Part shown: one piece after another, positions 25,524 to 32,209 of the stretch | Layout of the letters: each line of letters opens with the position of its first letter | Numbering within the stretch: the stretch's first letter is position 1 | NCBI GenBank assembly: GCA_965277625.1 | Contig: OZ255827.1 | Location: 930,001-994,000 of the forward strand | DNA length: 64,000 bases | Direction: 5' to 3' | Source of the DNA: G965195345 sp965277625 | Lineage (GTDB): Bacteria > Pseudomonadota > Gammaproteobacteria > CAKMZV01 | Program-made: the position numbers and the translations under genes | Notes under the pieces: generated by a model | What the model saw: only the letters and a program-made list of their open reading frames with translations | Told to the model about the DNA's origin: nothing | The model's database searches: none

Positions 25524-26789
25524 TTGTTTATAGTAGAAAAAGTTGAAATAAATGGGTTTTGGCACCGATTTGACGCGACCTGCATTTTCAATGAGGACGT
25601 AAATATCATTATTGGTCGGAACGGAACAGGTAAGACTACCTTTATGAATATACTACACTCAGTCCTTACCGTTGATCTTCTAGGTCTTGCAGAAAATGAC
25701 TTTGAATCAGCGAAAATATCGTTGATTAATGGAAACAAGCGTAAAACAATAAAAGTAGTGAAATCTGAAGACTTAGATTATCCATTCCCATTGGTTACCT
25801 ATCAGATTTCTAGAAAGAAGGAAAAAGCTCTTCGCTTAATTGTGGGGGATAACAGGAGATTTTCCCCCAGCATGAAGCGCCGCCTATACGAAGAATCGAT
25901 GGACTTACGCAGGGAGCTTGACGCTTTAACCTCAGTTTCATCGCTGTCAGTTTATAGATTGAGAAGTGACGATGAGTATGAAATTAGAGACCGGCATGGG
26001 TCTAGAGTACTATCTCCAGTTGATTATAGATTAAGTCAGGTGTTGGCGGGCTTAACAGAATTCCAGCTAGAGCTTGCAGAAAACGCACAGTCGGTTTCGA
26101 AGATTCTTCAAAGAAAGGTTCTTGGTTCGATACTTTATGGTGAAGATGACGCTGAGGAAGAAGGATTGGAATTGAAGTTCGACAAGGAAGAGGAGCAATC
26201 TAGATTAGTGTCTGCTTACACACAATTAAATGCCGTAGGCACTGACATCAAAAAGAAAATACGATTTCATGTTTCTGCAATTGATCGGACTATTTCAGAT
26301 ATAAATGCTTCAAAGGAAACAGATAAACAAATAAATATCGACATAAAGCCATTGGAGGCTTTGAGGAAAACAAGGCGAATAATAGAGCTTTCCCTCGATG
26401 CAAAAACAAGAAATCTGGAAATATATTCTCAAATTAATCAATTCTTAGAAGTTATTAAGGACTTTATTAGTGATAAGAGTTTTAGCTTTTCGTCAGGAAG
26501 GCTGGTTATTTCAAACGAGCATGGTGAAATTGATCATACAAAATTATCATCTGGTGAGAAGCAATTAATAATTCTTATGGTTGAAGCGTTATTGCAAAAA
26601 TCTAATAAGCATATATTTTTGGCAGATGAACCAGAGCTATCTCTCCATATAGCATGGCAGAGGAAAATAATTCCTGCAGTGAAGCAAATTAACCCCAATG
26701 CTCAAGTGATAGTTGCGACACACTCTCCGGAAGTGGCTTCTAAATACAAGAATGCCATATTTGACATGGAGAAGTTGATCCATGCCTGA
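25524..26789 (+). CDS. AAA family ATPase, PARIS AriA-like
   Basis: 421 residues with a TTG start 8 bases after AAGGA. An ABC/SMC-type ATPase: Walker A GRNGTGKT (31-38), signature LSSGEKQ (341-347), Walker B HIFLADEPE (363-371), His switch THSPE (399-403), and a long helical insert (about 100-330, with charged EDDAEEEGLELKFDKEEE). It belongs with AAA_15/AAA_21 ATPases. The next gene, overlapping by 8 bases, is a DUF4435 TOPRIM protein. This pair is the gene order of the PARIS anti-phage system, in which AriA holds AriB inactive until a phage anti-restriction protein is sensed. An OLD-like or retron-type ATPase is the alternative. Confidence 0.75.
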   Translation: MFIVEKVEINGFWHRFDATCIFNEDVNIIIGRNGTGKTTFMNILHSVLTVDLLGLAENDFESAKISLINGNKRKTIKVVKSEDLDYPFPLVTYQISRKKEKALRLIVGDNRRFSPSMKRRLYEESMDLRRELDALTSVSSLSVYRLRSDDEYEIRDRHGSRVLSPVDYRLSQVLAGLTEFQLELAENAQSVSKILQRKVLGSILYGEDDAEEEGLELKFDKEEEQSRLVSAYTQLNAVGTDIKKKIRFHVSAIDRTISDINASKETDKQINIDIKPLEALRKTRRIIELSLDAKTRNLEIYSQINQFLEVIKDFISDKSFSFSSGRLVISNEHGEIDHTKLSSGEKQLIILMVEALLQKSNKHIFLADEPELSLHIAWQRKIIPAVKQINPNAQVIVATHSPEVASKYKNAIFDMEKLIHA

Positions 26790-27624
26790 TTTTGATTATT
26801 CGATTGACGCTAAAAACGTACTAAATAAGTTTTATAATGCTGAGAAGATGGTTTATGTTGAGGGAAAGGATGATATCCCGTTTTGGGAGTTTGTTTTTAA
26901 TAAAATTGCGGGCTACAAGGTTGAAGTAGAGGCAGTAGATGGAAAGCCCGAACTTATGAAAATAGCAAAAACTATTCGAACAGATAATGCAGAATATCTA
27001 GTTGCAATGGATTCTGATTTTGATATTTTCAAGGATTTAGGCAATCACACTAATATTATAAAGACGCCAGGATACTCAATAGAAAACACATTGGTTACAA
27101 ATGTTTCACTAGCGAAGATCATAAAAAATCTTGCACGAGTTCCAAGTAAAGATGTTCCATGGGATCGATGTGATGATTGGCTAGGTAAAGTTAATGAAAT
27201 GATTAAACAGCTTGTAATATTGGATGTTGCAAATGAGTTGGGTGGTCATGGGGTGAAAGTGGCCCTAGAAAACAGCGATAGATTTATGATTTCAAATAAA
27301 TCCTGCGAACTATGTTCGGAAAAAATTGGAAAATTTATAGAAAATTTGAAACTCGATGTATCGGAAGACGTGGCTTCGAGTATTGATAATATGATCCGTG
27401 ATTTAAATCTTTCATACATCGACATTATTAGAGGCCATTTTTTGTTTTCTGCCGCGCTTAGGTTTGTAAGGTCAAAAGTGAGGGAGATAGGAAAAAATAT
27501 TTCTATCTCTATGGATGCTATTTACGCAAATATGCTCTTAGTATTTGAAAATACATTCGATGAAAGGCATCCACATTTTTCTCATTATAAAAAGAGTATC
27601 TTATCAATAGAAAATACAGCCTAA
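26782..27624 (+). CDS. DUF4435 TOPRIM protein, PARIS AriB-like
   Basis: 280 residues. The N-terminal TOPRIM-like domain has the metal-binding Glu in MVYVEGKDD (E27) and AMDSDFD (D77, D79), the pattern of DUF4435/OLD-family nucleases. The rest is helical with a Cys pair (SCELCSEK near 170). In PARIS, released AriB is a toxic nuclease that cuts tRNA. The start overlaps the ATPase gene, so the two are translationally coupled. Both sit in one cassette ending at site 10. Confidence 0.75.
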   Translation: MPDFDYSIDAKNVLNKFYNAEKMVYVEGKDDIPFWEFVFNKIAGYKVEVEAVDGKPELMKIAKTIRTDNAEYLVAMDSDFDIFKDLGNHTNIIKTPGYSIENTLVTNVSLAKIIKNLARVPSKDVPWDRCDDWLGKVNEMIKQLVILDVANELGGHGVKVALENSDRFMISNKSCELCSEKIGKFIENLKLDVSEDVASSIDNMIRDLNLSYIDIIRGHFLFSAALRFVRSKVREIGKNISISMDAIYANMLLVFENTFDERHPHFSHYKKSILSIENTA

Positions 27625-27737
27625 CAAACGGATCCACGCAGACACCCAAACCCACGCCATTTTTGTGGGTTTCGCTGCGCTACACTTTGTCACAAAAATG
27701 GCTCCGGTCTGTGTGCTGGTGAGCTGGGCGTTTTGCA
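27620..27737 (+). repeat. attC-like site 10 (long)
   Basis: Opens CCTAACAAACGGATCCACGC and closes GAGCTGGGCGTTTTGC. A long inner palindrome pairs CCATTTTTGTG with CACAAAAATGG. About 118 bases. Confidence 0.8.
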
Positions 27738-27766
27738 CTCAGCAATCAAAGCACTAAGGAAGACTG

Positions 27767-29203
27767 ATGGCTAAAAAGAATGTAGTTAGCGTAGGGATGG
27801 AAATTCCCGGTGCTGATCTTAAAAGAATTACTCTAAAGTCGAAATCATCCTTACTCGACTACGATGTAATCATCTTCGATTTGGCAATTGATGACTTTTA
27901 CGGATATGGATATGAGCATTTTGAAGGCAAGCCATGCTTGGATGACACCAACTCCTTCCGTTTAAAAGAGCATATTGAACACTGGCGCAGGGAAATATTG
28001 GAAGCGCTTAAAGCGGGGAAGAACGTCTTTCTCTACCTCAACGAAAAAAAAGAGGTCTTTGCGGCCACAGGCGAAAAAAGCCACTCTGGAACGGGGCGTA
28101 ACCGCCAGACAACCCGCCACGTAGAGCTAAAATCCAACTATCTGATGATTCCTGGGGGCATAGACACTACAAACACAAACGGTTCTTCTATGGTGCTTTC
28201 TGGAAAAAACAATGAGCTTGCGCCATATTGGAAGGAGCTTAGCCCTTATTCAGAGTTTAGAGTCCTTCTTGAAGGTAAAGGTCTCAAATCCATAGTCCAA
28301 ACAAAAAGTGGAGCCAAGATTGTTGGTGCGAAACGGCGATATAAAAATGCTGAAGGAATCTTATTCTTATTGCCCTATATCAGCTTCTCAGATGGAAAAT
28401 ATACGTATGAAAACGAGGAAGATGGCAAAGAATACTGGAGCGATGAGGCGGTTATCCTCGGGAAAAAAATTGTAAGTAATATATGTGCACTTGATAAATC
28501 TATTAGATCCTCCGGTGAGGTTTCAGCAATTCCAGATTGGGTTTCTCAAGATAAATACTTACTCCCGAAAGAAGAGAAAATACGCGATAAACTAATTTCT
28601 GTAGAAAGCAAAATAGAAAAATTGCAGCAACAGAAAGAAAAGCATGAGCAGGATATAGCTGATGAATCAGTGCTCAAGAGGCTGATATACGAAAATGGAA
28701 AGCCACTGGAAGCGGCAGTTCATCAAGCATTAGAAATACTAGGCTTTTCAGTTACCCACTACGAAGATGAAGAATCCGAGTTTGACGTCATTTTCGAAAG
28801 TAAGGAAGGCAGGCTATTGGGTGAAGTGGAAGGAAAAGACAATAAAGCGATTAACATCGATAAACTTCGACAGCTAGCGATGAATATCCATGAAGATTTT
28901 TCAAGAGTTGAAGTCACGGATATGGCCAAAGGAGCATTAGTCGGGAATGCTTTTCGTCTTCTAGAACCGACAGAGAGGCCCGATTTCTTTACAGACAAAT
29001 GCATAACAGCAGCCGTTAGAAGTTGTACAGCTTTAATAAGGTCTGACGATCTTTTCACAGCTGCAAGGTATTTGTCTGGAAAATCTGATAAGAAATATTC
29101 AGCTGACTGCAGAGGGGCTATATTAACGGCTGTTGGGCAAGTTGTATTTCCAGAAATACCAGGGGCTTCAGCGACTTCAGAGACAATTTGTGCCGAAGAA
29201 TAA
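27767..29203 (+). CDS. Large protein with PD-(D/E)XK nuclease-like domain
   Basis: 478 residues. A first domain (about 1-230) opens with a strand-rich YDVIIFDLAIDDFYG segment that I do not recognise. Then comes a short coiled coil (about 270-297) and a nuclease-like core: EFDVIF with D340, followed by GEVEGK with E353/E355 and K357, the D...ExK pattern. It is AAA-free and has no helicase or methylase domain. As a single-gene cassette next to a PARIS-like pair, a defence nuclease is a reasonable guess; the function is not known. Confidence 0.65.
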   Translation: MAKKNVVSVGMEIPGADLKRITLKSKSSLLDYDVIIFDLAIDDFYGYGYEHFEGKPCLDDTNSFRLKEHIEHWRREILEALKAGKNVFLYLNEKKEVFAATGEKSHSGTGRNRQTTRHVELKSNYLMIPGGIDTTNTNGSSMVLSGKNNELAPYWKELSPYSEFRVLLEGKGLKSIVQTKSGAKIVGAKRRYKNAEGILFLLPYISFSDGKYTYENEEDGKEYWSDEAVILGKKIVSNICALDKSIRSSGEVSAIPDWVSQDKYLLPKEEKIRDKLISVESKIEKLQQQKEKHEQDIADESVLKRLIYENGKPLEAAVHQALEILGFSVTHYEDEESEFDVIFESKEGRLLGEVEGKDNKAINIDKLRQLAMNIHEDFSRVEVTDMAKGALVGNAFRLLEPTERPDFFTDKCITAAVRSCTALIRSDDLFTAARYLSGKSDKKYSADCRGAILTAVGQVVFPEIPGASATSETICAEE

Positions 29204-29205
29204 AT

Positions 29206-29261
29206 GCATAACAAGTAATGGCAGCGGACGTATAAATGCGCCGCTGCTTTAGGCGTTAGAC
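29206..29261 (+). repeat. attC-like site 11
   Basis: Opens GCATAACAAGTAATGGCAGC, centre GGACGTATAAATGCGCCGCTGC, closes TTAGGCGTTAGAC. The inner arms GCAGCGG and CCGCTGC pair. Confidence 0.85.
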
Positions 29262-29284
29262 AACAAATACACTAAAGGCACAAG

Positions 29285-29509
29285 ATGAAAATCTTATCAC
29301 TTATATTTGCAATTCTTGTAATTACATTATCGACAACTAGCCTCGCAACACAGAAAGTCAAGATTATCATTTATCCTGCCTCAAACGGTGTCGTCTCCGC
29401 CCCAAAATCTGACCCAGCATCGAGAAGGCCTGCTTCAATTCGTCGGGCACGGAACACGGGTGTACCAGTCAACTTCGTTGTGCTTTTAAACCTCGCCATT
29501 TCTTGGTAA
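29285..29509 (+). CDS. Short secreted hypothetical, probably truncated
   Basis: 74 residues. A convincing Sec signal peptide (MKILSLIFAILVITLSTTSLA), then a short KVKIIIYPASNG segment. After that the sequence looks like low-complexity read-through into repeat DNA (SRRPASIRRARN..), and the stop lies inside the first unit of the 77-base repeat. I read it as a cassette gene whose 3' part was lost. Not recognised. Confidence 0.4.
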   Translation: MKILSLIFAILVITLSTTSLATQKVKIIIYPASNGVVSAPKSDPASRRPASIRRARNTGVPVNFVVLLNLAISW

Positions 29510-29600
29510 TAAGCAAGACGTTAATAGTACCAGCGCTTTGCGCTGTTCAATTCACTGTGCTTCTAAATCTCGCTGTCGCTCGGTAATAAGCAAGACGTTT
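29469..29600 (+). repeat. Tandem imperfect ~77-base repeat, attC-like
   Basis: Two units share GTAATAAGCAAGACGTT exactly (29507 and 29584) and resemble each other over about 55 bases upstream of it (TCAAnTTCnnTGTGCTT.TAAA..CTCGC). A third related stretch (TACCAGC..TTTG.GCTGTTCA) occurs at 29527-29548 and again at 29814-29835 on the other side of the tRNA. They look like degenerate attC halves. Confidence 0.5.
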
Positions 29601-29609
29601 ATTGTCAAA

Positions 29610-29634
29610 CATCGAGGGTTCTCATCCCTCCCTT
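29610..29634 (+). repeat. Inverted copy of tRNA-Ser T-arm; contains direct repeat copy 2
   Basis: 23 of 25 bases match the reverse complement of 29661-29685, which is the T-arm and 3' acceptor strand of tRNA-Ser. The two mismatches replace the centre of the T-loop. Bases 29620-29634 are identical to 19292-19306. The pair could form a 25-base hairpin 26 bases apart that would compete with correct tRNA folding if both are in one transcript. Confidence 0.75.
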
Positions 29635-29653
29635 TAAATGTGTTTGGTTGTAC

Positions 29654-29741
29654 TGGCGGTAAGGGAGGGATTCGAACCCTCGATGAGTTTCCCCATACAC
29701 GCTTTCCAAGCGTGCGCCTTAAGCCACTCGGCCACCTCACC
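29654..29741 (-). tRNA. tRNA-Ser (GGA)
   Basis: 88 bases on the minus strand including an encoded CCA. The acceptor stem GGTGAGG pairs with CCTTACC (one G-T), the D-arm has GGCCGAGTGG, the anticodon loop TTGGAAA gives anticodon GGA, the long variable arm is the class II type, and the T-arm is GAGGG-TTCGAAT-CCCTC. It stands against the direction of all cassette ORFs and overlaps none that I accept. Confidence 0.95.
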
Positions 29742-29755
29742 GTAAATTTGTCCGT

Positions 29756-29761
29756 ATTGTA
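29756..29761 (-). promoter_or_regulatory. Candidate -10 element for tRNA-Ser
   Basis: TACAAT on the minus strand, 14 bases before the tRNA 5' end. Just upstream on the same strand is CGCC-ATA-GGCG followed by seven T (about 29780-29797), which looks like a small intrinsic terminator that could insulate the tRNA promoter. No strong -35 is visible. Confidence 0.45.
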
Positions 29762-29872
29762 CCTGAGGCGAATAAGAAAAAAACGCCTATGGCGCTTATC
29801 GTGAAGGAGGGATTACCAGCATTTTGTGCTGTTCACCCGCTGCGCTCCAAAATTGCCGATGAGCTAAGTGTT

Positions 29873-30040
29873 ATGAGTATGGATACAAAAAACAAAAGGA
29901 AGCTTTCTGCAAAGAAGAAATCTTGGACAGTGATAATAAATAGGCGAATTGATAATAAAATAGTGGTTAAAAAAACACCTAACAAAGTGCTTAACTCGTT
30001 CGCTGCGCACCCGTTAGCACAGCGTTATGTTTCAATATGA
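29873..30040 (+). CDS. Short basic hypothetical protein, cassette ORF
   Basis: 55 residues from ATG 29873, just after an attC-like end (AGCTAAGTGTTATGAG). It is Lys-rich (KKKSWTVIINRRIDNK) and its last third reads through attC-like site 13, as small cassette ORFs often do. A longer in-frame start at 29789 would read through the repeat DNA beside the tRNA and is not preferred. Not recognised; coding status is uncertain. Confidence 0.35.
   Translation: MSMDTKNKRKLSAKKKSWTVIINRRIDNKIVVKKTPNKVLNSFAAHPLAQRYVSI
29977..30032 (+). repeat. attC-like site 13
   Basis: Opens CCTAACAAAGTGCTTAACTC, centre GTTCGCTGCGCACC, closes CACAGCGTTATGTTT. 56 bases. Confidence 0.8.
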
Positions 30041-30059
30041 AAATGCAAGGAACTGACCA

Positions 30060-30632
30060 ATGAATTTATTAAATAAACTTAGCAAATTTAAATCAGCTCA
30101 CACAGCGTGCAGGAAAGTTTATTGCTCAACTTGTGGCGGGTTGGCATCTGCAGTGAAAAAAAACATGTCGGATGAATTAAGTACAGAAATAAAAACAGAC
30201 TTGTTAAAAATGTCCCTAGAAGAATTTATCAATTTAAGGAGCTGGAGTGAGTTTTTTAGCCGTAACTATCCTAACGAGGTTGGTTCAATTATAGAGAGGG
30301 ATGCAGAAAATGTTGACACTTCAAAAATCATTAATATAGACCATTTTTTATTGAAATCGAGGCATTGGAGACAACTCTCACCCGCTTATGAGAAACTGTT
30401 GCAACTAGGAATAGAAAAAGCAATTCAAAGCGAGAATGAATCCTTGATAGAAACATTATCTATAGTTCTTGGTGAAAATTTATCGAAACACAAGCAACTA
30501 TTTGAATTGGCAATGAAAAAACATTACACAAATAAAAACATTCATCGTGTGTTGTACAACAACTTCCGAGAGAAAATGCCTGAACTAAGGGAGTTTATTG
30601 GTAAGGGCAATTCAGTCTCTCCTAATCTTTAA
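30060..30632 (+). CDS. Hypothetical protein, cassette gene
   Basis: 190 residues, mainly alpha-helical and charged. Near the start it has HTACRKVYCSTCGG, a possible C-x5-C-x2-C metal site, then helix-rich repeats around LEEFINLRSWSEFF and LIETLSIVLGENLSKHK. No signal peptide or membrane helix. Not recognised. The ribosome site is weak (AAGGAAC 7 bases before ATG). Lies between sites 13 and 14. Confidence 0.6.
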   Translation: MNLLNKLSKFKSAHTACRKVYCSTCGGLASAVKKNMSDELSTEIKTDLLKMSLEEFINLRSWSEFFSRNYPNEVGSIIERDAENVDTSKIINIDHFLLKSRHWRQLSPAYEKLLQLGIEKAIQSENESLIETLSIVLGENLSKHKQLFELAMKKHYTNKNIHRVLYNNFREKMPELREFIGKGNSVSPNL

Positions 30633-30644
30633 TGAATAACGAAA

Positions 30645-30702
30645 ACATAACATAGCACTCAAGATGACTGCCAATGGTAGCCACTGAGCTTAGGCGTTTG
30701 AC
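30645..30702 (+). repeat. attC-like site 14
   Basis: Opens CATAACATAGCACTCAAG, centre GATGACTGCCAATGGTAGCC, closes CTTAGGCGTTTGAC. 58 bases; the arms are slightly degenerate. Confidence 0.75.
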
Positions 30703-30919
30703 ATCAAAGGATAATAACATAAGGCTTACCAGAGCATGTCATTAGGCGAACAGCCAGAGACGATTGTGATCGAATGAAGAGAATATACGGTAAAATTACG
30801 GAAGATGCAGTTAATGCAAAAAAGCGAACTGAATCGAAGTGCAAAAACACGCCGCTCTAATTAGCTTCTTAGCCTGGCGTATAAGTTTTCTACCAATACT
30901 TAATTAAACGAGGTAAATT
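30703..30919 (+). other. Cassette remnant with no convincing gene
   Basis: 217 bases. The only ORF is 28 codons (30774-30860, starting MKRIYGKITED) without a good ribosome site. Near its end stands GCCTGGCGTATAAG (about 30871-30884), which looks like the right half of an attC site. Probably a decayed small cassette. Confidence 0.4.
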
Positions 30920-31471
30920 ATGAGTTTTGAATCAACAAGAAGGCATGGTCGGTTTTGGAATGATGCAAATGAATTGCACAGCATGATAGTAGATTATCCA
31001 TTTAATACGACTGGAAAAGTTGAGAGAGATTTTGAAATTGGGTTTGCAAATGTATTAATGGCTACAAAGAAAAATTTCAACAGCGAGGTTATTTCGCAAA
31101 TAGATAAATCTACCACAGTTAAAAGTGTTTATTGTTTTGGTAAAAGACATCGCCCAGATATAACGCTTGATGAAAATGGAATAGCAATTGAATTAAAATT
31201 TATAACGTATTCTGGGCTAAAGGACGCTATCGGGCAAGGCTATTTATATCGTCTTCATTATAGATTTGTCTTCCTCATATTAGTTATCAGTGAAGAAAGA
31301 AAAGGAATCTATGAAGATTTATGTGCAGGCAAAGAAATTGATCTAGAGCATACTTTGCAACATTTAGCAGACAATATGAATATTTTTACATATGTTGTTC
31401 CTGCATTTAATTTAAAAAAAGGTTCTGGTATGAAAAAGTGTCATTCATTTTTTAAACCTCTTAACGTATGA
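30920..31471 (+). CDS. Small PD-(D/E)XK nuclease-like protein
   Basis: 183 residues from ATG 30920 (AACGAGGT ribosome site). Contains RPDITLDENG then IAIELKF: D80, E91 and K93 form the D...ExK signature of PD-(D/E)XK nucleases, followed by the helix/strand GQGYLYRLHYRFVFLILVIS as in Mrr/REase-like cores. No partner methylase in its own cassette. It could be a defence nuclease; no specific family recognised. Confidence 0.65.
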   Translation: MSFESTRRHGRFWNDANELHSMIVDYPFNTTGKVERDFEIGFANVLMATKKNFNSEVISQIDKSTTVKSVYCFGKRHRPDITLDENGIAIELKFITYSGLKDAIGQGYLYRLHYRFVFLILVISEERKGIYEDLCAGKEIDLEHTLQHLADNMNIFTYVVPAFNLKKGSGMKKCHSFFKPLNV

Positions 31472-31524
31472 CAAATTAAGGTAAACGTCACGAAAATCGC
31501 GCCTCTGTTTGAAGTGTTAGGAGT
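31470..31524 (+). repeat. attC-like site 16 (degenerate)
   Basis: Closes GAAGTGTTAGGAG. The opening reads GACAAATTAAGG instead of TAACAA. Position between two cassette ORFs supports it; sequence alone would not. Confidence 0.4.
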
Positions 31525-31528
31525 AATA

Positions 31529-32095
31529 ATGAATCACAGTCCTCCACATGGATCAAAACATTAAGATTGGATCCTAAATGGGTACGAGCACATTCTCATT
31601 CCTCATGGTAGTGTTGGAGCGATAAGGTATTTAATTGGGGCGTTTCTTATATTCTGACTGGGTGGTTGGTACACGGGATTCATTGGTGCTTCAGAATCAG
31701 TAATGTCTGGTAATGGGGGTGCAGATCTAATTTTCTGACTAGGCGGTTGGACAATTGGTGGAGTTATTGCCGCCTTTATTCTCTATCGGGTATTTAGGAA
31801 GTCAGTGCCTGAACAGCTATTGATGAATAAGCCTTATTTCTCAGTAGATACAGGAGCACCACCACTCAATATTATGACCAACAATAAGGATGTTTGGAAG
31901 AAAATATTCTTTAAAAGGAAGAGATCCCAACTAGATCACAAAGAAATGAAAACATTGGCATTAAGGGAAACAGAAACAGGCAATAAACTTACCGTGGATA
32001 AAGACTCTGACAGGCTCAAATTAGCAAAATCAGTAACGGAAATAGAAAGAGAATGGCTGTTATTTGAGTCAAAATTACTCCTAACAAGTAGCTCC
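31529..32095 (+). pseudogene. Broken second copy of the GNGGA/FWLGGW membrane-protein cassette (copy B)
   Basis: Reads in one frame from ATG 31529 but with three internal stops: TAA at 31562, and TGA at 31655 and 31736. Both TGA codons stand exactly where copy A (24931-25455) has Trp in FWLGGW. The 3' half (from about 31805) is open and keeps SVPEQLLMNKPYFSVDTG and TLALRETETGNKLTVD, about 80 percent like copy A by eye. Near the end a small deletion shifts the frame past the original stop. Clearly a decaying duplicate. Confidence 0.85.
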
Positions 32096-32139
32096 ACTGG
32101 ACAAAATACTTGCTGCGTTTGCATTATTAGTTAGGCGTA
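32080..32139 (+). repeat. attC-like site 17
   Basis: Opens CCTAACAAGTAGCTCCACTG and closes TTATTAGTTAGGCGTAAT. Its first 33 bases match site 9 almost exactly, as expected if both copies of the membrane-protein cassette descend from one. Confidence 0.75.
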
Positions 32140-32209
32140 ATCAATGTTATTTTCAAAAAAGAGGTCATAAGTTTTCGTATATTTCCATGCATCCAATTGA
32201 GATCAATCA

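Noticed and set aside
28759..29214. 151-codon ORF on the minus strand
   Set aside because: Lies opposite the PD-(D/E)XK gene, Ser-rich and composition-driven; a shadow ORF.
19292..29741. Genomic island integrated at the tRNA-Ser 3' end with att repeats
   Set aside because: The repeat copies of the tRNA end are in inverted, not direct, orientation to the tRNA, and no tyrosine integrase is nearby.
29538..29804. 88-codon ORF across the tRNA
   Set aside because: Runs antisense through tRNA-Ser and repeat DNA.
31655..31738. Two TGA codons at Trp positions, suggesting TGA read as Trp
   Set aside because: Other genes here (tatB, ftsB, the dppC-type gene) stop at TGA, and the same copy also has a TAA and a frameshift. 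Decay explains it.
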